A stretch of 64,000 nucleotides of DNA from Tubulanus polymorphus. Lineage: Eukaryota; Nemertea; Palaeonemertea; Tubulaniformes; Tubulanidae. The first letter of the stretch is position 1. Each line of letters begins with the position of its first letter. Below are positions 38,152 through 49,547 of the stretch, in pieces. The notes below the pieces were generated by a model, which was not told where the DNA came from, did no database searches, and worked only from the letters and a program-made list of their open reading frames with translations. Made by a program: the position numbers and the translations under genes. The DNA lies in NCBI RefSeq assembly GCF_964204645.1, contig NC_134029.1, forward strand, positions 16,074,450 to 16,138,449. The letters run 5' to 3'.

Positions 38152-38574
38152 CTAATTAGTAAACTTATATGCTACAAATATAACAATAACTGTTCCACCT
38201 AAAATCCAAATTATTTCATATTTCTGTTGTTCTTTACTTGGGGTAAAATAATCTGATAATTTAGGTTTGTATAGATGTAATTTTTCTTTATTGGTTACTG
38301 CGTTATATAAACTCATTGCATCATCAACTGATTGAATATCTCTATGTGAAATCTTCTGATCATATAGTTCTTTATTGATGTAATCCATATAGTTTTTTCT
38401 CTTTTCTCTATATTCTTCCGCTGCTTTATTGTATTTCTCTAATGCTAAGTTATGTCTTTTTTGTTCTGTTAATGATCCATTTTCATCAATATGTTTAGAT
38501 AAATATCCACCACCAGTAAATGCTAAAGCGTTAACAATTGCCGATCCTATAATAGTTACAACTGCAGAAGCCAT
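38152..38574 (-). CDS. 140-aa conserved Polinton protein, E3 copy
   Basis: Open, same length as E1, with AIVNALAFTGGGYL and the C-terminal membrane helix. Few substitutions. Confidence 0.72.
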   Translation of the reverse strand: MASAVVTIIGSAIVNALAFTGGGYLSKHIDENGSLTEQKRHNLALEKYNKAAEEYREKRKNYMDYINKELYDQKISHRDIQSVDDAMSLYNAVTNKEKLHLYKPKLSDYFTPSKEQQKYEIIWILGGTVIVIFVAYKFTN

Positions 38575-38598
38575 TTATTTGGTAAAATAATTACGCAT

Positions 38599-38820
38599 TT
38601 ATATGGGAGGAATATATTTTTGTTTTTCTAAATAATCAATAGTTAAATTAGATAAAGTAACTGTTAATGTTAATTTTAAAATATCATTTGTATCAAATCT
38701 ATCAACATTAACACTTCCCATTTTAAATACTTTTTTTAATACCATTGAATAACCAACAGTTCCAACTGATAGTAATGCTCCATTATATAATCCAGTTATT
38801 ATCCACTTATTATCACTCAT
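38599..38820 (-). CDS. 73-aa hydrophobic conserved protein, E3 copy
   Basis: Two differences by eye from E1. ATG abuts the upstream gene's stop, as in E1. Confidence 0.7.
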   Translation of the reverse strand: MSDNKWIITGLYNGALLSVGTVGYSMVLKKVFKMGSVNVDRFDTNDILKLTLTVTLSNLTIDYLEKQKYIPPI

Positions 38821-39162
38821 TTATTTATCAAAAAAATTACTATCTTCAAAATATTTAGTTATCTTAGTAAAGATTAATTCAACATTTATTTCATTACTAC
38901 TTTTATGATTATCATATATTTTGGTTAATATGTTTTTAATATCATCAATAATTCCATCTCCATTTAATTCATAATATTCTAAAGGTGATTTAATTAAATC
39001 AATTACTTTTTCTATATTATAATTTTCTTTATTAAACATTGTTGCATTGTTAAATGATTTACTTTTTATATCAGTAATTACATCATTTAGTTTAATTCTC
39101 ATTTCTTTACCATGTTTAAAATCAAACCCAAAACATATACTCGGTCCAACAGTTATATTCAT
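38821..39162 (-). CDS. 113-aa conserved protein, E3 copy
   Basis: Open, with N-terminus MNITVGPSICFGFDFKHGKEM identical to E1 and dispersed changes after it. Function unknown. Confidence 0.65.
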   Translation of the reverse strand: MNITVGPSICFGFDFKHGKEMRIKLNDVITDIKSKSFNNATMFNKENYNIEKVIDLIKSPLEYYELNGDGIIDDIKNILTKIYDNHKSSNEINVELIFTKITKYFEDSNFFDK

Positions 39163-39178
39163 TTATATAGTGAAAAAA

Positions 39179-39940
39179 TTACTCTTTACATCTTATAACT
39201 AATTCATAAATTACAGGAAAGTTATTCAAATCAATTAAATATCCATTGTGATTTCTAATTTCTAATCTAAAATTATTAAAACGAGGAATGCATGGTTTGA
39301 AATCACACTCTGTTAAATTATAATTTATTTGCGTTCCAAATTCTTTAACATTCTTCAATGGTAAAATGTTTAGTAAACCAGAATTACAAGTTATATCTTT
39401 AGTTGCTTCGAATGTTTTTGTAGGATCGATTAAATTGCAATAAATATAGAAATGTGTGTAAGGTATTAAGTTTGGTGTAGTAGCGTCAATATTTGTAAAA
39501 GATCTATCTGGAAGAATTCCTAACAGTTTAGCTATAGGTTTTTTTACCATAAATTTATGTTTTTCACTATTAGACAACCTTATCTTTATTCTATCAGAAC
39601 TCTCACTTTTTAAAAATTTAATACTAAACCCAGAACTACTACCTAATTTGTGCCAGGCTTTTCTATTAATTTCTTGTGCTAATGTATCTAAATTATATAA
39701 CCCCGGTTTTAAATATATATAGGCCCATTCATTTTTATTTTTATTAAACATTAAAAAGGCTCTATGTTCAATAGTTTTATCCGTTATATTATAAAAAGAA
39801 TTACATAAACTTATATTAACTAATTTTAAATCTACACAATTCTTGAATTCTCTATCTAATTGAACTAGTAAATTATGAGATTTATAATTAGTAAGTTTTC
39901 TTGAATCAACAAACATTCTGTATTCTTTTAATTCTACCAT
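39179..39940 (-). CDS. Penton-like minor capsid protein, E3 copy, 253 aa
   Basis: Same length as E1 with only a few substitutions; all conserved blocks (YRMFVDSRKLTNYKSHNLLV, KPIAKLLGILPDR, IDPTKTFEATKDI) are present. Confidence 0.75.
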   Translation of the reverse strand: MVELKEYRMFVDSRKLTNYKSHNLLVQLDREFKNCVDLKLVNISLCNSFYNITDKTIEHRAFLMFNKNKNEWAYIYLKPGLYNLDTLAQEINRKAWHKLGSSSGFSIKFLKSESSDRIKIRLSNSEKHKFMVKKPIAKLLGILPDRSFTNIDATTPNLIPYTHFYIYCNLIDPTKTFEATKDITCNSGLLNILPLKNVKEFGTQINYNLTECDFKPCIPRFNNFRLEIRNHNGYLIDLNNFPVIYELVIRCKE

Positions 39941-39957
39941 TTATTTTACATATTTTC

Positions 39958-40063
39958 TTATTCGAAATCTATTTCATGGTGCCCTTTTTCATTCTTACCT
40001 TTGTATACGAAATAGAAATCCCCAGAACATAATTCTTCTAAATCTTCACTTGATAATCTATAT
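39958..40063 (-). pseudogene. C-terminal remnant of E3 OB-like gene
   Basis: Encodes the last ~35 residues (LSSEDLEELCSGDFYFVYKG), then joins a PolB segment at AATCTAT/ATTC. About 530 bp relative to E1 have been deleted. Confidence 0.8.
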
Positions 40064-43000
40064 TCTTTTCTACTTCACTTTTGGTTATTCCTTTTAACTT
40101 TTTAGCTTCATGTTCTTTAGTTTTATATGAATACATTTTAGATCTAATACCTATGAACTCTATCATTTCTTCACCACCTAATTCATCTTTGAATTTACCG
40201 GGACTTTTTTATCATCATTGCTAAACAATTCATGATTTTTAAGATAATTACTGAAATCAAAATGATGTTTCAATGTTTTTAAATCATCAGTTATGTTATC
40301 AGTTTTTATCTTTAATATGTAACTGTCAGTATCAAAATATAATATTTCTATATGTTTTTCTCCAAAAAGTGGTTGTAATACATTATAATAGAATTCATAC
40401 ATTAGTAATTTTGATAATTCTAAAACTGAAGCGCCAACATAGATTGGTTTATTAAATTTCATTGATGTTCTTCTCATCTTAACTGCGGCTAAATTTTCAT
40501 CAAATATTCTGTTACCAATGAACTTAGGATATGATTGTAAATGCCTTATCCTTTTACCATTACTAACTAACTCAATATCATTTCTATTTCTAATATTTTC
40601 ACAAGTCTTACCATAGAATGCATTGTTCATTAACTTGAAGAAATCTTTCTCGAAATCAGTTTTAGCTTCAGTTCCCTGTTTGGTGTTAAAATCTATATAT
40701 TTTTCTAAATTCACTTAGATTGACTGAATGAAATATATCTATGTACTTTTTTTAGAACCATTCCTTGTTTTAGATAAAACTTTAACATTCTATAATGTAC
40801 TACATAATTATATTTATCTTCTTGAGTTACCATTAACTTTTCAGTATGAATATGATTTTCGGGTTTAATTCTTTTTTGGTAATTTGATAATTCTTCATGA
40901 GTTACGGTTTTATGTCCGGGACAGTAAGCTAGATTTCTAGATTTAAATTTTTTATCTTCAGGATATTCTAAGTCTACAACAAAAAAGTAACCAGTCTCTG
41001 AATCATCTGCAATATCTAGAATTCTTTTCTTCCAATCAAATTTATCATTATTTTCATTCTGTAAAACTTCAGTTAATTCAAATACTCCTTAAGGTTGTGG
41101 TTCCATCATTGCCCAACCATACAAATTATTTGCATCTATATATAATAACTTATATCCGGGGTTATCATTTACATTGAAATATCTATCACCTAATACACCT
41201 GAAACTCCTCCTCTTATAGATTTTTCAAATAATAGTAATTGATCTATATTTGTTAACAAATCCATTTTTATATCTGTAAATTTTAATCCACAATCCCATG
41301 TTAAACCTGGTGATGAATAACAATGACAAGGATCAATGTTAAAATATTTTAGGTTTACATCTCTAAACCTTTCGAATATATCGGTTAATAATAATACATC
41401 TGATTTTAAATATATATCTACTAATTGCCCATGATTTTCTATTTTGAAATGATTCCAAATATTCAATGTTCTATTATATACTTCATCTTTAACATATTCA
41501 TTTTTTAATTCATCATAAAATTGTTCTGTTAATAATTCAGTTATGTTAAAATCATTATGATTTTTATAGAAAGAATATGGAATTGCTCCTTTATATCTCA
41601 TTAATTGGAAATCATCATTATTTGGGTAGTGTTGTTTTAATATTTTCAATTCATCATCAACTAATGATTTTGGTAAGTTATCTAATGAACTATTTAAAAA
41701 TCTATATGAATCTATAAATCTTAAACACCTAAATTGGAATGATATATAATTCTCAGATGTTTTAGCTAACATTCTAAATTTATAAGTTGGTATTTTATCT
41801 TTTGATCTATTTGAATTTAATATTTCTATTTCATTATTAATTTCTTCTATTTTATGACATAACTGTTTGATGAATAAATGTGCATCATATCCTGATAGAT
41901 TATGAAATATAACTGGTACAAAATTAATTTTCTTAGCTTGTAAGTTACAATTCTCATGTGCAGCGCCTCTAAACTTTCCGTTCAAATGATCATGGTCTCT
42001 TACTTTTTTATCTTTATAATTAAATATCTTTTCACAATAATAACATTTATCTGCAAACGCAAATTCTTCTTTATCTTCTTCTGTCATTATAATATCTATA
42101 TTTGTATTCAATAATTTACTAAATCTTATTTCATATTCAATTAATAAGTCACAAAAATGATTGATAACATTTTCATTTCTATAATCATAATATTCACTTT
42201 CAATTAGTTCTGGATAATCAGATTTAATATATAACCCGAAAGCTGCAGCTGATTGATGAATCTTTTTAATAGTATTTGTTTTTGGTGGTTCTTCAGAATA
42301 ATCATTTTCATTAGAATTTAATTTCTTTCTCTTATAATATATTTCTTTTCTATCTTGATCAGTTAGTTCTTTATTTAATGATTCAAAATCTCCATATATA
42401 ACAAATGGTACTTTATTTTTGTAATCATATTAGGAAATTCTAATATTTTATCCTTTTCATTTGGTAAAACTAATTTACAATAATCATGATTTTCACATAA
42501 TTGTTTATGAATTAATAATGTACTTTCATTACTGAATCTATGTAAACATTTTCTACATAGATATATTTTATTATGGTGATCACTTTCTGTTCTAAAGAAT
42601 AAATCTATTTGTTTAATCCACATATAATGATTCTCATAATATAATATATCTATAACATCGTTTGAATCATAATCTTTTGATAGATATAAAGGTTCTAATG
42701 TATAATGTTTTATATTGTTACCTTTTGTATTTGGTAATTTGATTAAATCAAATACATTTATTCTTAAATTATTATCTCTTTCTATCTTTGGGATGTTTTT
42801 AATTATAACAGGATACTTATCTATCTTATAATTATTTTCAAATGGTTTATAATTTGTTAATCTAAAACTATGTGTAATATCTTCTGTTGGATGTAAACAA
42901 CTTATAATTGTCCATAGAAAACATTTATCATCTTCATTTTGTACATTTATAACAGCATTAGTTTTAAATGGTAGTTTAATATAACTCGATGCTTCAATAT

Positions 43001-43839
43001 CTGGTTCTTTATAATATGATACATTATTTTCATCTATTGGTTTTGATTTAGTTAACTTATTATATTTTGTGTTATACACATGTAAAGTCATAAATATTAT
43101 TTCATCGAATATTAAACCTGATCCTTCAAAATATTTTTCTTCTATTTTAGTTTTTACTTCATTATAACATTTATCTAATTTATCATCTATATGTTGTTTA
43201 TATATAATATGTTGTGAATGAGAATATATTATATATTGGTTTATCTTCAGATTTTATAAACTTTACTTTAGAAGATATACTTATTTTAGGGTATTCAACA
43301 TCAGTAATTATTTTTATTATTTCTTTCATATTTTCTAAATGTTTTTTATTTTCTTCTAATGTTTTTCCTTTATGAAATTTAAACTCAATAGCTGCTGGGC
43401 CAATATCACTTTTAAATGCTTCGGTTATCTCTATATCTTTTTTATTATCTAATGAATTAATATAATTTCTTACATCTTCCATGTATGGTCTTTTATTGTT
43501 TAATTTATTTTTTATGCTTTTAATTGTCTTCTGTTTCTTATCATTATCTTTATCAAAATAATCTTCACCTAAAATATCATTATTCTTATTTCTAATATGA
43601 CTTTTAGATTTTAAATGTTCTTTATAATATCTTTTATCACTGAATGATTGATTACATGTATCACATTTGTATGTTTCTTTTTCATTCTTTAATTCATCTA
43701 ATTTAGTTTCTAATATATCATCTTTATATTCTAGTTTCAATTTATTCTCTAAATGTGTTTTAGTTTTATTGTGTCTTGCTTTTTGGGATTTATCTATATT
43801 GATATTACATGTTGGACAGTAGTACTTATTTGCTTCCAT
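40064..43839 (-). pseudogene. E3 PolB, multiply broken
   Basis: All PolB regions are recognisable, including zinc fingers, GDFES-region remnants, CYYC...HENCN, DANNLYGWAMM, KLMNNAFYGKTCEN and YFDTDSY. Breaks occur near 40714, 41089, 42111-42430, 43091 and 43198, and the C-terminus is deleted. No intein is present at motif C. Very similar to E1 PolB and clearly different from the E2 PolB it interrupts. Confidence 0.88.
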
Positions 43840-43865
43840 TTTAATATCAAATTTTTTTTTTAAAT

Positions 43866-44260
43866 TGATTTTAGAAGTTCAATGATTTATATCATGCATT
43901 ATTTCAATCACACTTTACTAACACTTTTAATGTTTAAAAATCTAACTCATACAAATATGAATATTGAAATAATGTTGTAAATATATCTATATATCTATTC
44001 TATAAGAGCTTACACTTTTATATTGAATAATCTGTCAATTTAAATGTTATTCATGTATATGATTATTTTAAGAGTAATAGGGATAATAGGCTTTCATATC
44101 AAAGGTCTAAGGGGCGAGTGAGTAAAAAAATGAAAATAATAATAATTTACAGTTGAATTAGGAGTGTGCGCGACTAATTCAACTGTAAATTATTATTATT
44201 TTCATTTTTACGAGCTCGACCGTTCGACCTTTGGTATGAAAGCCTATTATCCCTATTACT
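43866..44260. repeat. E3 right terminal inverted repeat with 188-bp terminal palindrome
   Basis: Reverse complement of 26533-26886 plus a 41-bp insertion (CAATCACACTTTACTAAC...). The palindrome occupies 44073-44260 with the same core stem and GTGTGCGCGA tip. Confidence 0.85.
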
Positions 44261-44266
44261 TTTTGT
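44261..44266. repeat. Right target-site duplicate of E3 (TTTTGT)
   Basis: Partner of CTTTGT at 26527-26532; both fall at the same codon of the split E2 PolB gene. Confidence 0.75.
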
Positions 44267-45970
44267 CATAACTATTCTTTTATTTTTGTTTAATAATTTT
44301 GCAAAATCACTTTCTAATTCAATTATTTTATTACAAAAAACATTAACTACATCTTCACCTCTAAAAGAAATATATTGACTTTCTTATAATTCAGGATAAT
44401 TTGATTTTATGTAAATTCCATAAGCAGCAGCTCTTTGATGAACTTTTTTAATTGTGTTTATAATTGGTGGATCTTGAATTATATCTTCATTTAATTCATT
44501 TCCTTTATCCATTGATTTTAGAAATTGCTTATTGTTATATGTATCTTGATCAGTTAATTCTTTATTCAACGATTCAAAAACCCCATAAATTACAAATGGA
44601 ACAATATTTTTAAATTTATGATTAGTAAATTTCAACTTACAATCTCTTTTTGTTGGCATTATTAATTTACAAAAATCCTTATTATCACATAATTCTTTAT
44701 GTTTTAATAATGTATTCTCAGTCATAAATTTAGATAAACATTTTCTACATAGATAAATTTTATGATGATGATCACTTTCTGTTCTAAAGAATAAATCAAT
44801 TTGTTTTAACCACATATTATGTTCATTTTCATCTTTTTTGTAATATAACAAATCTATAGCATTTTCATCATCATAATATTCTGTTAAATATCAGGGAAGT
44901 GTGATTTCCCTGTAAATATAAAGCTTCTAATGTATAATCTTTAATATTTTCACCTTTTGTCTTTGGTGATTGCATTAATTCAAATACATTTATTTTTAAA
45001 TTATTAACTTTTTCTATTTTAGGAATCATCTTTATAGTTACTGGATATTGATCAATTTTATATAATGTTTCATATTTCCGGTAATCTGTTATTCTACAAA
45101 CATTTTGGGTGTAAGCAACTAATAATTGACCATAGAAAACATTTATTATCTTCATTTTGAACATTTATTACTGCTTTATTACTATTTATTACATTTAAAT
45201 CTAAAAATATAATTTCATTCAATGTTAAACCAGAACCCTCAAAATATCTTTCTTCAATATGACGTTTTAATTCATTAAATATTTTTTTTAACTTCTCTTT
45301 TATTTGTGTTTTTGAAATTATTTCTTCAGAGAGTGTTTGAATATCATAATCCATTTTATCTTCTGACTTTAAAAAACTTACTTTCCCAGAAATACTAATT
45401 TTTGGATATTCAACATCTGTTATCAAATCTAGTATTTTTTCCATTATTTCATTAAATTTACTATAATCTTCTATTGTTGTACCTTTAAAAAATCTAAATA
45501 TAATGGCTGCAGGACCCATTTTACTATGTAATGTTTCTAAAATTTCAATTGTATCTTTTATTTCTAGTGAATCGATATAATTTCTAACATTTTCCATGTA
45601 AGGTTTATTTGAAATCGATTTAGTTTTTGAAGTTGGTTTTTTACTTGTCGAGGTTTATCATCAAAATAATCAGTTCCTAAAACATTATTACTTAAATTTT
45701 GATGGTGTTTTTGTGATTTGATATGTCTTTTATAATTCCTTTTTACTATAAATTCATTACAAACTTCACATTTTATTTCATCCACATTCATATCATCTAA
45801 TCGTTCTTTTCTTTCATTGGAATTTTCAAAATCTATTTCATTTTTTATATGATTTGCGGTTTTTCATGTTTAGATTTATTAGATTTATCGATGTATTTTT
45901 TACAATATGGGCAATAATATTGATTTTTATTAACATTATTGTTTTCTGTCTGGTACTCACTCTCTCCCAT
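44267..45970 (-). pseudogene. N-terminal half of E2 PolB
   Basis: Starts at ATG 45970 (context T8-CCTAATAAATGG) and encodes YYCPYCKKYIDKSNKSKH, CEVCNEFIVKRNYKRHIKSQKHH, YLCRKCLSKF and VIYGVFESLNKEL (the Exo I Asp appears to be Val). Stops and frameshifts occur near 45840, 45597, 45164, 44870 and 44384. It ends at the E3 insertion; the remainder of the gene resumes at 26526. Confidence 0.85.
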
Positions 45971-46020
45971 TTATTAGGAAAAAAAATTACTTGTGGTGAT
46001 GAGTGGTGTCTCGTACTCTC

Positions 46021-46055
46021 GTACTCTGATCTGAAAGCCCACTTTTCCAATTACT
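46021..46055. repeat. Right terminus of E2
   Basis: Read inward: AGTAATTGGAAAAGTGGGC, TTTCAGATCAGA, then GTACGAGAGTACGAG. It parallels the E3 end (AGTAATAGGG, GGCTTTCAT, GTCGAACGGTCGAG), including a doubled GA-containing hexamer. Only 85 bp separate it from the PolB start, and no 190-bp palindrome is present. Confidence 0.6.
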
Positions 46056-46221
46056 AAGAGATATACCGGAAAAAAATTAGTTAAAAAAATCAGTGCTGTT
46101 TTTTGTAGCAAAATATCTCCCCTGAGATCAATCATTATTTAAATTTATTGTACACAGATGGTGTCGTATTTTATATTCTAACAAAATTATTCAAACTGTA
46201 CTCTTATTTAATTCACATAAA

Positions 46222-49200
46222 GTTGGATTTGCCCAAAGTGTTCAATTAGAAGCAAATTTCGAAATGAACTTAAGGGGCATTTCCGAAATGTTGCTGATTG
46301 CACGACAAAACAGCAGTACAATGCAGCGAAAACAGCCCTACAACAGCTCAATATTTGGAAGTCAAACATGCAACTCCAAAACTGGTTCACAAAAACATGG
46401 CTATCAGTAAAAGAAGTAAGTTATTAGGTGAAGTGTTAAATCCGTAGTAAAATTCAGTCTGATCAAGATTGCAGTTTTAATATATTTTGCAATCCGGATT
46501 TCCTTGAATCTTGATTAATTTCAGCCATTCATTTCATTGATGGGCCTAAGTAATTCGGTTTATGCATAAGAAATAATTATCTCTTTCAGAGATGGGTACC
46601 CGCATTCCAAAAAGATCTAAGAACATCACGTATAAGAACAACAAATGGTGTAGAACGACAAAACGAAGCTTTGAAATATCAATACCTGAAAGGCTATAGG
46701 AATTGTTCCGTTAGTGAATTGATCAGAATTATTGTTAATATGTACTTGCCAGATGCATACAAAAAGTAAGCTAAAATTCAGTTTTTAGCCCACGTGGGAC
46801 CAGCGGGCTATTGCGTTCACTTTTCGTCCGTCGTTCGTCCGTCCGTCCGTACGGTACTCGAAAAAACGCCTAATGAAATACACCGAATCGGAAAACGCAT
46901 AACGCCTAGAAAATGACCTAATTTCGTAATTGCACCATCTACTGAGACTCACAATCCAACTCATCAACGGAACAGTTTGAAAATACATGTGTTTTACGCT
47001 TCACGAAACGAGACTACTACTCTTATAAACTTCATTATAGGATGATGATAGAATGACCGCCGTGCAAGCAATTAATTACATCACGCCATAGAAGTGTAAA
47101 CTGAAACAGTTTACACTTCTATGATAACGCGAAAACAAACGCCGCGGTTATAAACCGGCTTTCTTGAATTTTGAAACTGGAATTCAAATGGTACAACCTA
47201 CGCTCGTAGGTACAACGCACACAAAGACTGATAAAATAGCCTTTCTCAAAATTATCCTCCAAAACTGTTCACAACCACGCTAATGTGAACCTACCGATCC
47301 AATGAGAGACTAAATAATGTCCAGCCCCTGAACTTCCTTGAACAAAAAATAATAAACTATATGTTCCATATAAAAAATATGATGTCTTTTTAATCATAAT
47401 ACTCTGTCTTAATATGAAATAATAACACAGATAAGCCTGTGTAACCAAAGACAGTAGAAACGAAGATGGAATAGGCGGCGCTCCACGCACTCCGACGTGA
47501 ACTATGTAGCGTTGCGTACATAGTTCACGTAGGGATTTAGGTCAATTTCTTGGATGTTACTATGAATTAGGCGTTATGCGTTTTCCGATTCGGTGTTTTT
47601 CATTAGACGTTTTTCGAATATTATCGATATTTGGTTTATACATGTATCTACCCTAGTTACATCTTTACACCAAAACTGACCCGATCAGAATCAAGTGGGT
47701 GTGGTGTCCCTGGACCCTTAGTTTTACATCATTCTTCTGATGTGAGAAAAATGATTATGAATACATATATTCCTTACATAACTTACTTTTACCAAATTTC
47801 TTTTTCAGGTACATTCAACTCAACGTTTTCTCATCTAGTAGTTACTCGAAATATACCAGCAATATCCCATCATTTCTAGTCGATAGACCAAAGTATTTTG
47901 TTGAACATTTAACTCAAAGAATGCAACATCAATTTCAATCGGCAGATATAGAACAGGTAAACGAACTTGAATTCCACGTAACAAGCGGCAAGAAGATATA
48001 TACAGTGTTCTTCGGTAGCGAACATAGAATGCCATATTGTACGTGTAAAGACTGGAACTTGAATTATCTTCCTTGTAAGCACATGTGTGCTATTTTTCAA
48101 TATGTAGAAGGTTATTCATGGAAAAGACTTTGTAATATGTATCGCAGTTATCCAGTATTCCATCTAGATGAAACTATAGTGATTGATGTAAAGAATAAGC
48201 TGTACTCGGATAATAGTGATGTCAAGGCCAACGACGATGATGATGAGGTTGCAGCTATCACTCCACCGGAACCACCTGAGGGTTTAGAAACCAATATTTT
48301 ATATGAAGAACTACCATCTAGAAATAAAAGGTCGATATTGAGCCTCGTGAACACATGCGTTAGCAAGCTGAAAACTGTTATTAATAAGGTGTATCTGATT
48401 ATAGAATCTGATACATTAACGAAACTAGATGGAAATTTGACTGACATGATCAAAGAATTGGATGAAAAACTTCCCAAAGATGGTCCATTATGTTTAGCTC
48501 AACAAGACCTAAAAAAATCACAACAAAAGTGTGCTCCAAAACGTAAGCTCCCAGAACTTTCATCTCTTCATTTACAAAAGAAACCAACATTATCGAAGCG
48601 GTTTGGGAGGCAAGCTGATTTTTTGAAACAGTACATCAATGTTCACATACCAGTTACACCAGATGTTCGTGTACCAGTTACACCAGATGTTCACGTACCA
48701 GTTACACCAGATGTTCACGTACCAGTTACACCAGATGTTCACGTACCAGAAAATGATGTTCAAATTGAAAATATCACATTAACAAAACAAGATGAAACTG
48801 AAATTTTGGAAGGAATGTGGCTAAATGATAAGCACATTCATGCCGCGCAGTTGCTGATGAAGTTAGAGGCACCATTGATAGATGGACTGTATGATCCCAT
48901 CCTTTTAGATAATACTCATGAATTTGACTCACCGGCTGCTGGAGACTGTGTACAAATTCATCATTCATCACACCATTGGGTTGTGTCGTCATGTCTCGGA
49001 GGAAAAATAAAAGTCTATGATTCAATGTCGCCCAAAGTATGTACACCTCTTAAACATCAACTTGCGTTGCTTCATAAAAAATATGCAATCGGAGAAGATG
49101 GCATTATAAAATATGATGTCTTTACAGCACAGAAGCAGATTGCTGGATCGGACTGCGGCCTTTTCAGTGTTGCTAATGCTATTAGTCTGATGCTAGGGTA

Positions 49201-49547
49201 TGATCCTGTATATATCAGCTTTTATCAAAATCAGATGAGAAAACATTTTCATAGATGCTTAGAAAATCGCCATACGTATTACCATGTTTCCTTATGCAAG
49301 AAGATTAAGAAAACCAGACTTAATGGCCAAGACATTTGTTATTTCTCGATATTGTATTTGCCATACGTACATTCCAGGTTCTATAATGATAGAATGCTGC
49401 AACTGCAAAACATGGTTACATTATAAATGTGCAAAGTTGTCAGCTAATGATGTTGCACATATGGCAACTGATGATGAGTATCTAAGTTCTACTTGCAAAA
49501 GCAAAAAAATAGGTTTTATCGTTTTGTGGTTTATACATTGTACATAA
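46222..49547 (+). CDS. MULE-type transposase C-terminus with SWIM, Ulp1 protease and PHD parts (5' truncated)
   Basis: Exon frame 46222-46415 (KFRNELKGHFRNVAD...NWFTKTWLSVKE), intron with GTAAGT/CAG, exon 46590-46765 (TTNGVERQNEALKYQYLKG), intron, exon 47809-49426. The last exon holds a SWIM zinc finger (YCTCKDW...CKHMC), a 10-residue repeat (VPVTPDVH) and a Ulp1/C48-like protease (HHWVV, VYDSM, GSDCGLFSVANA). The PHD-like CICHTYIPG...CCNCKTWLHYKC follows in another frame (49284-49547), implying a 1-nt lesion or missed intron near 49284. The DDE part is absent: E2 ends 167 bp upstream. Transposon or derived host gene. Confidence 0.75.
46797..47640. mobile_element. Non-autonomous inverted-repeat element in MULE intron 2
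   Basis: ACTCGAAAAAACGCCTAATG...CCGAATCGGAAAACGCATAA (46856-46918) is complementary to 47566-47620. CGTCCGTCCGTCCGT repeats lie at the left. Internal perfect hairpins at about 47090-47135 (GAAGTGTAAACTG/CAGTTTACACTTC) and about 47500-47531 (GTGAACTATGTA/TACATAGTTCAC). Confidence 0.65.

Larger units (their letters stand above)
26533..44260 (+). mobile_element. E3: complete 17.7-kb Polinton inserted in E2 PolB
   Basis: Both ends read AGTAATAGGGATAATAGG inward and carry about 350-400 bp of inverted repeat. Gene order equals E1, with an HNH gene and leader visible at the left and a second HNH remnant added. Intact frames: HNH, first gene, major capsid, 484-aa protein, 140, 73, 113 and penton. 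Broken: basic membrane protein, integrase (chromodomain), ATPase, zinc-finger, 433, 144, OB-like and PolB. It is therefore an old, non-autonomous insertion. Confidence 0.88.
20521..46055 (-). mobile_element. E2: rearranged, degenerate Polinton, split by E3
   Basis: Outside the E3 insertion, 21.1-26.5 kb and 44.3-46.0 kb carry genes in the E1 order and orientation (433-aa family, 144, 140, 73, 113, penton, PolB). The left 580 bp is anomalous: the first gene and the ATPase tail are on the minus strand. The right terminus AGTAATTGG (reading inward from 46055) resembles the other element ends, and AAGAGA follows. The left terminus is lost at the BEL/Pao insertion. Confidence 0.75.

Noticed and set aside
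47921-48100. Minus-strand frames opposite the SWIM region
   Set aside because: Antisense of a well-supported exon with recognisable zinc-finger motif and splice sites on the plus strand.
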